From NCBI GenBank assembly GCA_030426955.1, contig JAUHXS010000010.1, positions 1-64,000 of the forward strand: a DNA stretch of 64,000 nt, written 5' to 3'. Both the position numbers and the translations under genes were made by a program. Positions 44,965-53,083 of the stretch are shown here, one piece after another (the first letter of the stretch is position 1; each line of letters begins with the position of its first letter). The notes below the pieces were generated by a model. It was not told where the DNA came from. It worked only from the letters and a program-made list of their open reading frames with translations, and did no database searches. The DNA is from Bacteroidia bacterium. GTDB lineage: Bacteria > Bacteroidota > Bacteroidia > Chitinophagales > JAUHXS01.

Positions 44965-47499
44965 TTATAGGGTTTTATTAAGGGAAAACTTTCTTTTATA
45001 AAAAGTATAACCCGTTAATGTCAACAAGAGAATTATTAATGCCCATTCATGGGGTTCTGGGACCGCTCCAGATGATTTTGTTGAAGCATTTTTTAGGCTA
45101 TTTTTATTCTCACCAATATCAAATCGTTCATAATCCTTTATACTTTCCAATACAACTAAACTAGATACTGGGGATACGACATATGCTTCGTTGGCCATAT
45201 TAATTAACTCGCTATCTACATATTTTGTATCCTTAAAATATGCTCGTCCCATTTTTTGCATAATCTTTCCATAGGCAAACAATCTCATCAAATGATCGGG
45301 AGCTCCTGAGCTTTTATTTAGAGTATCCATGACTATGGCTACTCCTGCATTATCCAGTTGGATTACATTTGGTTTAATTTTATTACTTGAGAATTCTTTG
45401 TTTTCGATTAATGCTTTTAGGTCTTTAATTTTCCCTTGCTCATAATTAAAAAACTGAAACTCTTTGAGAGTCTTTAGATAAGAATTTAGTCCTATTCCTA
45501 GATTAAAGACCCTAATTCGATTAGGATCATTACTTGCAAACTGCTTTAGGTCTTTGTAAAACTGAGAGTTCTTCAAGTCATTTAAGTTGGGAGACTTGTC
45601 TTCAGACTTAGTTATTACAATGGACGATCCAATGTCTTCAATTTTATGGATTGGAAATAGACTAAAATTATGGCTAAGTATTTCGTTGACTAGCTTTTCC
45701 TTATTTTCACTGTTTACTTGAATTATCTTATCTAAATATACATAAGTAGGAGTCTCGCCAGTTACTTTTAGAACTTCCTCTACTTCCCTTTTTGTCCACT
45801 GAGAGTTTAAATCTAAATAATAACTTTTGGCAGAGAAACCTGCTCTTTCTTTGGAAAGTTTTTCTAAATGAAAGCTCTTATCGTTGAATGAAAAACATGA
45901 TTTAGATAGCTCTCCGACTGGCATCTCAATTTCCCAGAAAGGAGTATAATCTCCAGTATATGAAAGCTTTCCTAAGTCTGCTTCTTCGAAAATAGGTGAA
46001 TACTTTATTTTCTCAGAAAAATTTTCTCTAAAGTCAATAATTGCTGTTTCCCTGCAATCGGAAAAATCGGGACCTTCAAAGTCAACATTTCTTAATACCA
46101 GCTTCTCTCCATTATTCTCTAGTGGAATTGTAAAGCCAACCTTAAATGTTCTTTCTTCACTAGGTATACATGGAAAAATAGTAACAGTAACCCTGTTTCC
46201 TTCTTGCCAATGTAGCAATGCGGGGTCTCGTGACTCTCGACCAACAATTTGTACATACGCGCTATCTGCTTTTGATTTAGTAGTTAGCCTTGATTTTTCT
46301 TCAACTCCATTAATCCACAACGATAAGGAGGTCACTATTGATCCTTCAGGCAAATGAAATGAATAAAGAGCCTCTTGGTTTGAATTCCATCTTGACGCTG
46401 TGTTATTTTTAATATTAATGATCTTCTCTAGGTATGCCATCCTGTACTCTGGGAAAACTTGAACATTAGTTAGTACATTAGAAGTAGATAGATCCTTTCC
46501 TCCCCATAATTTGCGATGTGCTAGGTGTCTCGCATTGTATTTTGATTCTAGAATCTTTATCCTATCCTGTGTGCCAATGGATAGGTCTTCCATAAGAGTT
46601 AACCCCATAAAAACTAAGGGATCATGCTCTTTTACTTCACTGAAGGAGCTTCGTGGTAAGTCCCACATCCCCCTGCCATTATTTGGAGCCTGATATGTCA
46701 AGTCTCCTTTCAAAATCATAGAGGTGAATGGGTCATTGGAAACCTTTTTTGATAATTGAACCCAGGTTGGGAGATCGCGATCAGGATTTGTAATAATGTT
46801 TGCATGAACTTTGTGAATGAGGTCTGCTGTAGAGTTCCACTTCAATAAAAACATCCCTAGTATTAAGACAGGAATGAGGATGCCAGATAGATATGCAATA
46901 ATCTCTGAGGACCTTTTGACCGTTCTCGTTGTGTAAATTATGTAAGCGGTTAAAAGTAATGCTGGGACAAACAGGTGAAGTGATATACCAAAGAATATTG
47001 CACCAATTATCCCAATTGCAGCGAATGGTAATAGGTAAAGAGCAAAGTATAAGGCCATAATACTTCCAATACCATTGATAAAAAATGCAATATGCTTGAA
47101 GAAGCTCGGGAGGAAGGTTATTATAGGAATTGCTAACAATGGTAAATGCATAATGATTAAATAGGCTATTAACCACCCGGTTAAGTCGGCAAAAATTGGG
47201 ATTGCAATATTTAGACTGAAGCAGCTAATGGAAAAGAGAGTAATCATGCAACCTAGCTGTGCAAGATCAATCTTAAAAATCTTCCATTTATTAATCTTGA
47301 AACTATTGATCAATACAATGAAAGCATAGATCAGAGCAATGAGGTAGTTTATAAAGAAGAGACCTCCTTCGTCGAACAAATCCCTAGAGGAATATTCAAT
47401 ATTGTTGCTTATTAAAAGAAGCAATAAAAATGAAGCTATGTTAGATAAGATTCCTACTATAAATAATTGGTTGTTTTTTATTTGATCTAGTATTTTCAT
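44965..47499 (-). CDS. XrtN-system VIT-domain PEP-CTERM protein
   Basis: 844 residues. The N-terminal 230 residues hold about seven membrane helices. A VIT domain follows (about 365-475, with LPEGSIVTSLSLWINGVEE, ESRDPALLHWQEGN and VTVTIFPCIPSEERTFKVGF). The C-terminus has a tripartite sorting signal: VPEP motif, hydrophobic helix ALIILLLTLTGYTFY and basic tail KRKFS. It is the predicted substrate of the adjacent exosortase N. The biological role of the mature product is unknown. It is the first gene of a four-gene operon, preceded 16 bp upstream by a palindrome shared with the regulator operon. Confidence 0.85.
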   Translation of the reverse strand: MKILDQIKNNQLFIVGILSNIASFLLLLLISNNIEYSSRDLFDEGGLFFINYLIALIYAFIVLINSFKINKWKIFKIDLAQLGCMITLFSISCFSLNIAIPIFADLTGWLIAYLIIMHLPLLAIPIITFLPSFFKHIAFFINGIGSIMALYFALYLLPFAAIGIIGAIFFGISLHLFVPALLLTAYIIYTTRTVKRSSEIIAYLSGILIPVLILGMFLLKWNSTADLIHKVHANIITNPDRDLPTWVQLSKKVSNDPFTSMILKGDLTYQAPNNGRGMWDLPRSSFSEVKEHDPLVFMGLTLMEDLSIGTQDRIKILESKYNARHLAHRKLWGGKDLSTSNVLTNVQVFPEYRMAYLEKIINIKNNTASRWNSNQEALYSFHLPEGSIVTSLSLWINGVEEKSRLTTKSKADSAYVQIVGRESRDPALLHWQEGNRVTVTIFPCIPSEERTFKVGFTIPLENNGEKLVLRNVDFEGPDFSDCRETAIIDFRENFSEKIKYSPIFEEADLGKLSYTGDYTPFWEIEMPVGELSKSCFSFNDKSFHLEKLSKERAGFSAKSYYLDLNSQWTKREVEEVLKVTGETPTYVYLDKIIQVNSENKEKLVNEILSHNFSLFPIHKIEDIGSSIVITKSEDKSPNLNDLKNSQFYKDLKQFASNDPNRIRVFNLGIGLNSYLKTLKEFQFFNYEQGKIKDLKALIENKEFSSNKIKPNVIQLDNAGVAIVMDTLNKSSGAPDHLMRLFAYGKIMQKMGRAYFKDTKYVDSELINMANEAYVVSPVSSLVVLESIKDYERFDIGENKNSLKNASTKSSGAVPEPHEWALIILLLTLTGYTFYKRKFSLNKTL

Positions 47500-47515
47500 G
47501 ATTTTATTTTTTTGA

Positions 47516-47542
47516 TTTTAAAAGTACTTTGAATTTCAAAGT
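47516..47542 (-). promoter_or_regulatory. Operator copy 2, upstream of the XrtN operon
   Basis: Contains a perfect 17-bp palindrome ACTTTGAATTTCAAAGT (47526-47542) preceded by TTTTAAAAGT. The 27-bp block matches 48502-48528 at 26 positions. It lies 16 bp before the VIT-protein ATG. The ACTTTG on the minus strand could double as the TTTG of a -7 box, but no clear -33 was found here. Confidence 0.7.
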
Positions 47543-47558
47543 TTATGTATAAATTTTT

Positions 47559-47858
47559 TTAGCTTTTGTTTTTAATTAATTGTTCTAATGCGTCTAAATG
47601 AGCACTAAATGCTTTCTTTCCTTTCTTTGTTGCAGAATATGATGTGTTTGGTTTTTTTCCAATAAATTGTTTAGTAACCAAAACATATTCTAATTTCTCC
47701 AAGGCATTGACATGGCTTGCAAGATTCCCATCTGATATATCTAAGTTCTCCTTCAAGGTGTTAAAGTCAACTTGATCGTTTATCATAAGCAATGACATTA
47801 TTCCAAGCCTTACTCTGCTTTCAAAGGCTTTGTTTATATCTGATATTAATCCTTTCAT
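47559..47858 (-). CDS. Winged-helix transcriptional regulator
   Basis: 99 residues forming a compact winged helix of the HTH_34/MarR-ArsR-like type: FNTLKENLDISDGNLASHVNA is the recognition region and YVLVTKQFIGKKPNTSYSAT the wing. There is no ligand domain. It overlaps the upstream membrane-protein gene by 4 bp, a pairing frequent in Bacteroidota. It is the obvious candidate to bind the two near-identical palindromes flanking it (47516-47542 and 48502-48528), which would make it autoregulatory and a regulator of the XrtN operon. Confidence 0.85.
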   Translation of the reverse strand: MKGLISDINKAFESRVRLGIMSLLMINDQVDFNTLKENLDISDGNLASHVNALEKLEYVLVTKQFIGKKPNTSYSATKKGKKAFSAHLDALEQLIKNKS

Positions 47859-48493
47859 TTGTCGTACTTATTGTACATCGTTATCCCATAGATAATATGT
47901 AACAATCCAAACCCAATGGTCCAGAAAAGTAAGCCGTAACCGACAAAGAATGCATTGAGTAATCCCAGGATTATTTCACTGATTCCTAAATAACGAATGT
48001 CTGGTAATGTATATTTACTGGCGTTTAGCAATGCAAGTCCGTAGAATATTAAAGTTGCTGGAGCAACATGATAAACATCGCCGTTGTACAAAAGTGCAAT
48101 ACAAAATACTCCACCCGTAGCTAAAGGGATAGCTAGGTTAATGAGCATTCTTTTTGCCGTTGGTGTCCAAATTTTTTCTCCACTCTTTTTTGCCTTTCTT
48201 ACTGTAAGCAAATACCCTGTCCCTATGGCTAAGAAAAAAACGGCTGCAGCAACTCCGAATAGAAATAGCAAAAATTCAAGACGCAATGAACCTGAGTTAT
48301 CTAGAACATGAGTATAATACCTTTTATAATGTAAGTTGTATCCAAAATACCAGTATGCCGTCCCTGCACCAATTAATGCAAAGATGCCAGCAAAAACACC
48401 TGACAAACCACTTAGAGATAGAAAACGTGACGACTGTTCCATTATGGACCTAATCTCCGATAGATTGTCTAGATGTTCTTTTGTTTTATCCAT
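47855..48493 (-). CDS. Six-helix membrane protein paired with winged-helix regulator
   Basis: 212 residues: a cytosolic N-terminal helix (HLDNLSEIRSIMEQSSRFLS), then about six hydrophobic segments. Proteins of this outline occur upstream of small winged-helix regulators in many Bacteroidota and are of unknown function. A sensory or regulator-tethering role would be inference. It is first in a two-gene operon with the shared palindrome 8 bp before its ATG, and divergent from the NfeD-flotillin cluster. Confidence 0.7.
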   Translation of the reverse strand: MDKTKEHLDNLSEIRSIMEQSSRFLSLSGLSGVFAGIFALIGAGTAYWYFGYNLHYKRYYTHVLDNSGSLRLEFLLFLFGVAAAVFFLAIGTGYLLTVRKAKKSGEKIWTPTAKRMLINLAIPLATGGVFCIALLYNGDVYHVAPATLIFYGLALLNASKYTLPDIRYLGISEIILGLLNAFFVGYGLLFWTIGFGLLHIIYGITMYNKYDK

Positions 48494-48501
48494 TTTGTAT
48501 G

Positions 48502-48528
48502 TTTTAAAAGTACTTTGAATTACAAAGT
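48502..48528 (-). promoter_or_regulatory. Operator copy 1, upstream of the regulator operon
   Basis: Palindrome ACTTTGAATTACAAAGT (48512-48528), 6-bp perfect arms, in the same 27-bp context as 47516-47542 with one substitution. It overlaps the -7 box of the promoter at 48523-48553. Confidence 0.72.
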
Positions 48529-48553
48529 AAATAAATAATTTTTATAATTCAAA
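48523..48553 (-). promoter_or_regulatory. Promoter of the membrane-protein/winged-helix operon
   Basis: On the minus strand TTTG (48550-48553), a 20-nt spacer, then TACTTTG (48523-48529), close to the Bacteroidota -33/-7 pattern. The -7 box lies within operator copy 1, so a bound repressor would block it. Confidence 0.55.
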
Positions 48554-48632
48554 ACTCATAATTGTATTTTTGCTTCCTTAGAGGTAATATATCCACTTAT
48601 ATCACTATATTTAAGGTTCTAAAAATTAATAA

Positions 48633-49211
48633 ATGGAGTGGTTTGAGAACTTAGATTCTTTTGAAAAAATGTTTTGGTATATAGCTATACCGTCTTCAGT
48701 ACTATTCTTACTGCAGACACTTCTTACAATGACTGGAATATGGGGAGGAGCTGACATGGACGGTGATGTTGATAATGATTTTGATGGTGATACGTCATTT
48801 CCAATCTTTTCGATAAGAAACTTTATCATATTCTTTACTGTTTTTGGATGGTCAGGAATTGCAATGTACCAAAATGACTTCGAGAAAACCACAACCATCA
48901 TAGTGTCCGTTATTCTTGGCATAATTGCCATGTTCATTGTAGCTGGAATTTTCTATTTTATGACACGAATGGTCGAGAGTGGAAATTTTGATATAAAACT
49001 TGCAGTAAGCAAGATCGGTCAGGTGTATTTACCAATAGGCTCAGAAAGGTCTAATATAGGTAAGATTCAAATTAACGTTCAAGGAAGTTTAAAAGAATTA
49101 GAAGCAATGACAGATGAGGTAGAAGATTTAAAAACTGGTTCGGCAGTGGAAGTTATTGAGGTTATCAATAATCAGATTTTATTAGTTCAGAAAGTAAAAA
49201 ACAATAATTAA
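48633..49211 (+). CDS. NfeD-like membrane protein, flotillin partner
   Basis: 192 residues. Hydrophobic segments lie near 14-36, 62-78 and 88-112, with an acidic Asp/Gly loop between the first two (DMDGDVDNDFDGD). A C-terminal OB-like beta domain follows (about 125-190, KIGQVYLPIG ... GSAVEVIEV). This matches NfeD/YuaF-type proteins that are encoded next to flotillins and modulate membrane microdomains. The stop codon overlaps the flotillin start. It is first in the plus-strand cluster of the island. Confidence 0.75.
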   Translation: MEWFENLDSFEKMFWYIAIPSSVLFLLQTLLTMTGIWGGADMDGDVDNDFDGDTSFPIFSIRNFIIFFTVFGWSGIAMYQNDFEKTTTIIVSVILGIIAMFIVAGIFYFMTRMVESGNFDIKLAVSKIGQVYLPIGSERSNIGKIQINVQGSLKELEAMTDEVEDLKTGSAVEVIEVINNQILLVQKVKNNN

Positions 49212-50644
49212 TGGGGCAATTTATTTTATTAATAGCGGTATTTGCGGTAATCATATTTGTTACGATTGTAGCAGTAATTAGCAGGTACAAGAGATGTCCA
49301 TCAGACAAAATCCTAGTTGTTTATGGTAAAATAGGAAAAGGCCCAAATGGTGAATCTAGATCAGCAAAGTGTGTACATGGTGGTGCAGCTTTTATTTGGC
49401 CAGTATTTCAGAACTATTCTTTTTTAGACCTTGCTCCTCTATCAATAGAGATCAACTTGACAAGCGCTTTAAGTAAACAAAACATTAGAATTGATGTTCC
49501 TTCTCGATTTACTGTTGGTATTTCAACAGAACCCGGAGTAATGCAAAATGCAGCTGAAAGGCTTTTGGAACTGGGTTTAGAAGAAATCCAAGATCTATCA
49601 AAAGATATCATCTTCGGACAATTGAGGTTAGTAGTTGCTACAATGGATATTGAAGAGATCAATTCTAATAGAGATAAGTTCTTAGAAAACGTATCAACTA
49701 GTTTGGAAGCAGAGCTGAAGAAAATAGGGTTACGACTAATTAATGTTAACCTTACAGATATAAAAGATGAGTCAGGTTATATTGAAGCTTTAGGAAAAGA
49801 AGCAGCAGCTAAAGCGATAAATGATGCTAAGAAGAGTGTTGCTGAAAAAAATAGAGATGGAGAAATTGGTCAGGCAAATGCGTTAAGAGATCAAAGGATA
49901 CAGGTTGCTGAAGCGGATGCGACAGCTGTGACTGGAGAGAATTTAGCTAAAGTTACGATTGCCGATTCTGACGCTGCAAGAAGGGAGAAAGAGGCGGAGG
50001 CGACGAAAATAGCCGTTTCAGCTGAGAAAATACAAGCTGCTAAAGCATTAGAGGAAGCATACAAAGCTGAGGAAATGGCAGAGAGAGAAAGATCAGAGCG
50101 CGAAAGAGCAACGAAGATGGCAGATATTATCGTTCCCGCAGAAATAGACAAGCAAAAGGTTGAGATTCAAGCTGAGGCTGAAGCGGAAAAAATAAGAAGA
50201 CATGCAAAAGGAGATGCAGATGCTATTTTAGCGAAGAAAAAAGCTGAAGCCCAGGGTTTATTGGAGGTGCTAAGCAAGCAAGGAGAAGGGTTTGAAAAAC
50301 TAGTTGAAGCTGCTAATGCTAATCCTAAAGAAGCTGCCATGATGATGATAGTCGATCAATTACCAGAGCTGATTGAAAAACAAGTTGAAGCCATTAAAAA
50401 TATCAAAATTGATAAAGTTACTGTTTGGGATTCTATGGGAGGAAGCAATGGAAATGGGACCCCTGCAACAGCAAACTTCTTATCTGGAATGTTAAAGTCA
50501 TTACCACCACTAAAAGAAGTCTTTGATATGGCGGGTATGGACTTACCGGGTTTTTTAGAAGGGAAAGGTAATAAAACACAAAATCCGACTAAGACAAAAC
50601 AAGTCAAGCCGCCATCTAAGGGAGGAACTGAACCTTCGCAATAG
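49211..50644 (+). CDS. Flotillin (SPFH/band 7 family)
   Basis: 477 residues. One N-terminal membrane segment (about 4-24), then an SPFH domain (CPSDKILVVYGKIG ... EIQDLSKDIIFGQLRLVVAT). A long Ala/Glu-rich coiled coil (about 195-350) carries the typical EA repeats, as in AEAEAEKIRRHAKGDADA. The tail from about 410 is Gly/Pro/Lys-rich and poorly conserved. Flotillins scaffold ordered membrane domains. Coupling to an NfeD gene mirrors yuaF-floT of Bacillus. Confidence 0.88.
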   Translation: MGQFILLIAVFAVIIFVTIVAVISRYKRCPSDKILVVYGKIGKGPNGESRSAKCVHGGAAFIWPVFQNYSFLDLAPLSIEINLTSALSKQNIRIDVPSRFTVGISTEPGVMQNAAERLLELGLEEIQDLSKDIIFGQLRLVVATMDIEEINSNRDKFLENVSTSLEAELKKIGLRLINVNLTDIKDESGYIEALGKEAAAKAINDAKKSVAEKNRDGEIGQANALRDQRIQVAEADATAVTGENLAKVTIADSDAARREKEAEATKIAVSAEKIQAAKALEEAYKAEEMAERERSERERATKMADIIVPAEIDKQKVEIQAEAEAEKIRRHAKGDADAILAKKKAEAQGLLEVLSKQGEGFEKLVEAANANPKEAAMMMIVDQLPELIEKQVEAIKNIKIDKVTVWDSMGGSNGNGTPATANFLSGMLKSLPPLKEVFDMAGMDLPGFLEGKGNKTQNPTKTKQVKPPSKGGTEPSQ

Positions 50645-50663
50645 CACACTTGGCTATTTCTTG

Positions 50664-51518
50664 ATGCTTCCAGTAATTCTTTTCTTATTTATCTTTCTAG
50701 GGCTATTTGGCTATATATTCTTTCTGGTGTTCAGAATGGTTTACGATGTATTTATTTCACCATTCGTAGAAAACGTATTACAAATTTGGTACCATTATTT
50801 TCCTGTTAAACTGAGTAGAAAGCATTCTTATATTTTGAATAAGCATCATTATTATACTCAATTGTCAGATTCCAATAAAAAAAGGTTCAACTATAGATTG
50901 CTAACTTTCATGAAATCGAGAAATTTTATAAAAAAAGATGCACGTGTTTCTGATGACATGAAAGTCCTAATATCAGCAGCAGCTGTTCAATTAACACTTG
51001 GTTTAGATAAATACAAATTAAAAAGCTTTAGAAGGATAATTATCTATGAAGATAGTTTTGATTCAAGTACACCCGATCGAAAGCATATCGGGGAGGTAAA
51101 AAAGAGAAGGGGAGAAATTGCCTTATCATGGAAGCACTTTCTAGAGGGGTATGCTATAGTTGATGATGGCAAGAATGTTGGATTGCATGAATTGGCTCAT
51201 GCTTTAGAACATCAAACATTTATTGATGGCATGGATGAGGTATTCCATGATTACTATCCTGACTGGAAAAAGCTAGCCTATCATAAAATGCTTTTAATAA
51301 GGAGAAGGAGAAATAAGTTCTTACGAAATTATGGCGGTACAAACTTAAATGAGATGTTTGCGGTTTGTATTGAATCTTTCTTTGAGCGCCCACATGATTT
51401 TGCTGAAAGTCTCCCACTGTTATACGAAGTATTGACTTGTATGATAAAACAAGATCCAAGAAATCCTCAAGATCCCATTATTTATGTGGAGCCCAAAATC
51501 GACCCTAGATATCATTAA
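50664..51518 (+). CDS. MtfA-like zinc peptidase (family M90)
   Basis: 284 residues from the ATG at 50664; an in-frame TTG directly precedes it. An N-terminal membrane helix (about 1-25) is followed by a peptidase domain with the zinc motif H-E-x-x-H in VGLHELAHALEHQ. Downstream Glu-containing segments (NLNEMFAVCIESFFERP) match M90, whose E. coli member MtfA acts in glucose regulation. It closes the flotillin cluster, 17 bp after the flotillin stop, and is the last gene of the island. Confidence 0.85.
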   Translation: MLPVILFLFIFLGLFGYIFFLVFRMVYDVFISPFVENVLQIWYHYFPVKLSRKHSYILNKHHYYTQLSDSNKKRFNYRLLTFMKSRNFIKKDARVSDDMKVLISAAAVQLTLGLDKYKLKSFRRIIIYEDSFDSSTPDRKHIGEVKKRRGEIALSWKHFLEGYAIVDDGKNVGLHELAHALEHQTFIDGMDEVFHDYYPDWKKLAYHKMLLIRRRRNKFLRNYGGTNLNEMFAVCIESFFERPHDFAESLPLLYEVLTCMIKQDPRNPQDPIIYVEPKIDPRYH

Positions 51519-51743
51519 TTAGGTTCTGTCGCGTGTATATTGAAATAAGATATTTGTAGCAGAAAGATATGCTCAAAGGTCATTAAATATTGGGGTTGAC
51601 GCCACGGTTGACGTTTTTTGTTTATCTGATTATTTATCCTGAATAAAGTTCAAACAAGAAAAGTCAATGTTTTCAAGCAGTTGGCTTGGCCAACGGTTGT
51701 CATTTGATATACTTGATATAAACTAGAACAAGTTCAAACCAGA

Positions 51744-51757
51744 CCCGTCCGGACCGC
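51744..51757 (+). repeat. attR-like copy of tRNA-Asp 3' end
   Basis: CCCGTCCGGACCGC identical to 41384-41397, not part of any complete tRNA. A hairpin related to the tRNA-Asp terminator follows at once. Confidence 0.65.
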
Positions 51758-51770
51758 TTATAAAGAAAGA

Positions 51771-51810
51771 AAAGCCTTGTTAGTCAAATGATTAGCGAGG
51801 CTTTGCTTTT
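51771..51810 (+). terminator. Hairpin terminator after the orphan tRNA fragment
   Basis: AAAGCCTTGTTAGTC pairs (with wobbles) with GATTAGCGAGGCTTT, followed by GCTTTT. It resembles the terminator of tRNA-Asp at 41412-41447. The last codons of the opposite-strand AraC gene overlap it. Confidence 0.65.
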
Positions 51811-52886
51811 ATATTATCAATTTTATTTACTAGTTCAGAAGGTAGTGTTCCTATCTGTTTTTTAAAAGCTGCCGAAAATTTGCCAACACTCTTATAACCA
51901 ATTAGTTTGGCTAATTCTGAAATTGGATTTTTTTCTTGCACTAATATATCCTTGGCTAGAAGCATTTGTTTTTCTTGAAAATATTGAAAAATAGTTTTGC
52001 CAAATGCCAATTTAAATTTAGCCTTAAGATTTGTTTCGGAAACACCTGCTTCCTTCGAAAGTGTTTCTATACTTGGGAAGGGTTTAGTTAGACGTTGAAG
52101 CAATATTTTTTCAACCTTGTGAATAATTCTTATATCCTTGTCTACCAGATTAAAATAATTGGAATTAACTTTTTCTTGCTTAAACTCAGAGACGTATTTT
52201 GTAAGCATCTGGTGAACATAAGACTGGAGTTCTTCTCGAGCCTCATTAGTTCTGACCGTACTATTGTAAAAATTTTCATATATCTTTTCATAAAGTGCTT
52301 TGTAAGTTTCCACTTCCCCATACCATATTAGATATTTAGTGTCAGACTCAAAGAAATGTCTTATGGAGCTTGTTTTAAAAGCTTCTTTAGAATAAAGGTG
52401 TTTCTTGATCCAGCTTTCATTAAAATAGAAGGAAAAACCAATTTCTTCGGCACCCTTGAAGTGATAGTTGTCTATCCAGGTATTAGGTTTAAAGAGCAAC
52501 CAAGAGCAATTGGTATACGATACTCCATTTACAAGAGATAAATTCTGTTTCATGCCAAATATCGTTAACCCTAAGAGGTACCAATCTGTTTGTATGCTGT
52601 CATCATTCACCTTTTTGTAATTGATATTTGCCTTGTATTTCAAGTTGCTAACTATAACCCAAAGTCCTTCTTCAATTTTTTCGTAGAACAATTCTCCATT
52701 TATTAAGGGTGTAGTGGACCGAATCAATTGTTTTTTAGAGAAGTGTTTAGTAAAAGGCATTTTAGCGGTACTCTTTACAATGGTCTCTGGAGAATTGGCT
52801 AAATAAGGTATATCCCAAAATCCATCCCTATAAATAAGTAAGAACTTTTTATACTTAGAAAACCAGCTATTGATGCTTTTTATCAC
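51792..52886 (-). CDS. AraC-family transcriptional regulator
   Basis: 364 residues. The first about 250 residues form an unrecognised sensor domain. The C-terminal about 100 residues carry two AraC helix-turn-helix motifs (IETLSKEAGVSETNLKAKFK and ISELAKLIGYKSVGKFSAAF). The stop codon is within the hairpin that follows the orphan tRNA fragment, so it lies just outside the island's right edge. It is divergent from the SulP gene, which it might regulate. Confidence 0.88.
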   Translation of the reverse strand: MIKSINSWFSKYKKFLLIYRDGFWDIPYLANSPETIVKSTAKMPFTKHFSKKQLIRSTTPLINGELFYEKIEEGLWVIVSNLKYKANINYKKVNDDSIQTDWYLLGLTIFGMKQNLSLVNGVSYTNCSWLLFKPNTWIDNYHFKGAEEIGFSFYFNESWIKKHLYSKEAFKTSSIRHFFESDTKYLIWYGEVETYKALYEKIYENFYNSTVRTNEAREELQSYVHQMLTKYVSEFKQEKVNSNYFNLVDKDIRIIHKVEKILLQRLTKPFPSIETLSKEAGVSETNLKAKFKLAFGKTIFQYFQEKQMLLAKDILVQEKNPISELAKLIGYKSVGKFSAAFKKQIGTLPSELVNKIDNIKAKPR

Positions 52887-53028
52887 CCTAGCGATAATTT
52901 AAATTGAAACTTACTAAGTTTAGCAGTAAATACAAAACCTACAGGGAGATTTGTTAATTGAGTTTGGTTTAATATTGTCGTTTTAAAATAGCCAAAATAC
53001 AAAATATAATCGTTCGTCTAAAAAAAGC

Positions 53029-53036
53029 TACATTTG
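53029..53036 (+). promoter_or_regulatory. Putative -7 box of the SulP gene
   Basis: TACATTTG matches TAnnTTTG and lies 47 bp before the ATG. No clear -33 element was seen. Confidence 0.3.
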
Positions 53037-53083
53037 CAAGCAATGTACAATCACTCTTACAAAAAACATATAATTAAAAACAC

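Larger units (their letters stand above)
41398..51743. mobile_element. Putative tRNA-Asp genomic island carrying the XrtN system
   Basis: The segment is bounded by tRNA-Asp on the left and a 14-bp copy of its 3' end on the right. Each copy is followed by a related but diverged hairpin terminator (41412-41447 and 51771-51810). That is the arrangement produced when an element integrates into a tRNA 3' end, restoring the tRNA and displacing the original end. Cargo is two XrtN-related transcription units plus an NfeD-flotillin-peptidase cluster. No integrase remains. Decay of a duplicated tRNA gene is an alternative reading. Confidence 0.55.

Noticed and set aside
48626..48937. 103-residue minus-strand ORF opposite the NfeD-like gene
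   Set aside because: Shadow of a gene with a clear partner (flotillin) and membrane topology.
51680..51694. GTTGGC-TTG-GCCAAC hairpin as terminator of the M90 peptidase gene
   Set aside because: Stem of only 6 bp, no T-tract, and 160 bp past the stop codon.
41398..51743. Integrase or transposase within the island
   Set aside because: None of the frames on either strand shows tyrosine or serine recombinase or DDE motifs; the island call rests on the att-like repeats only.
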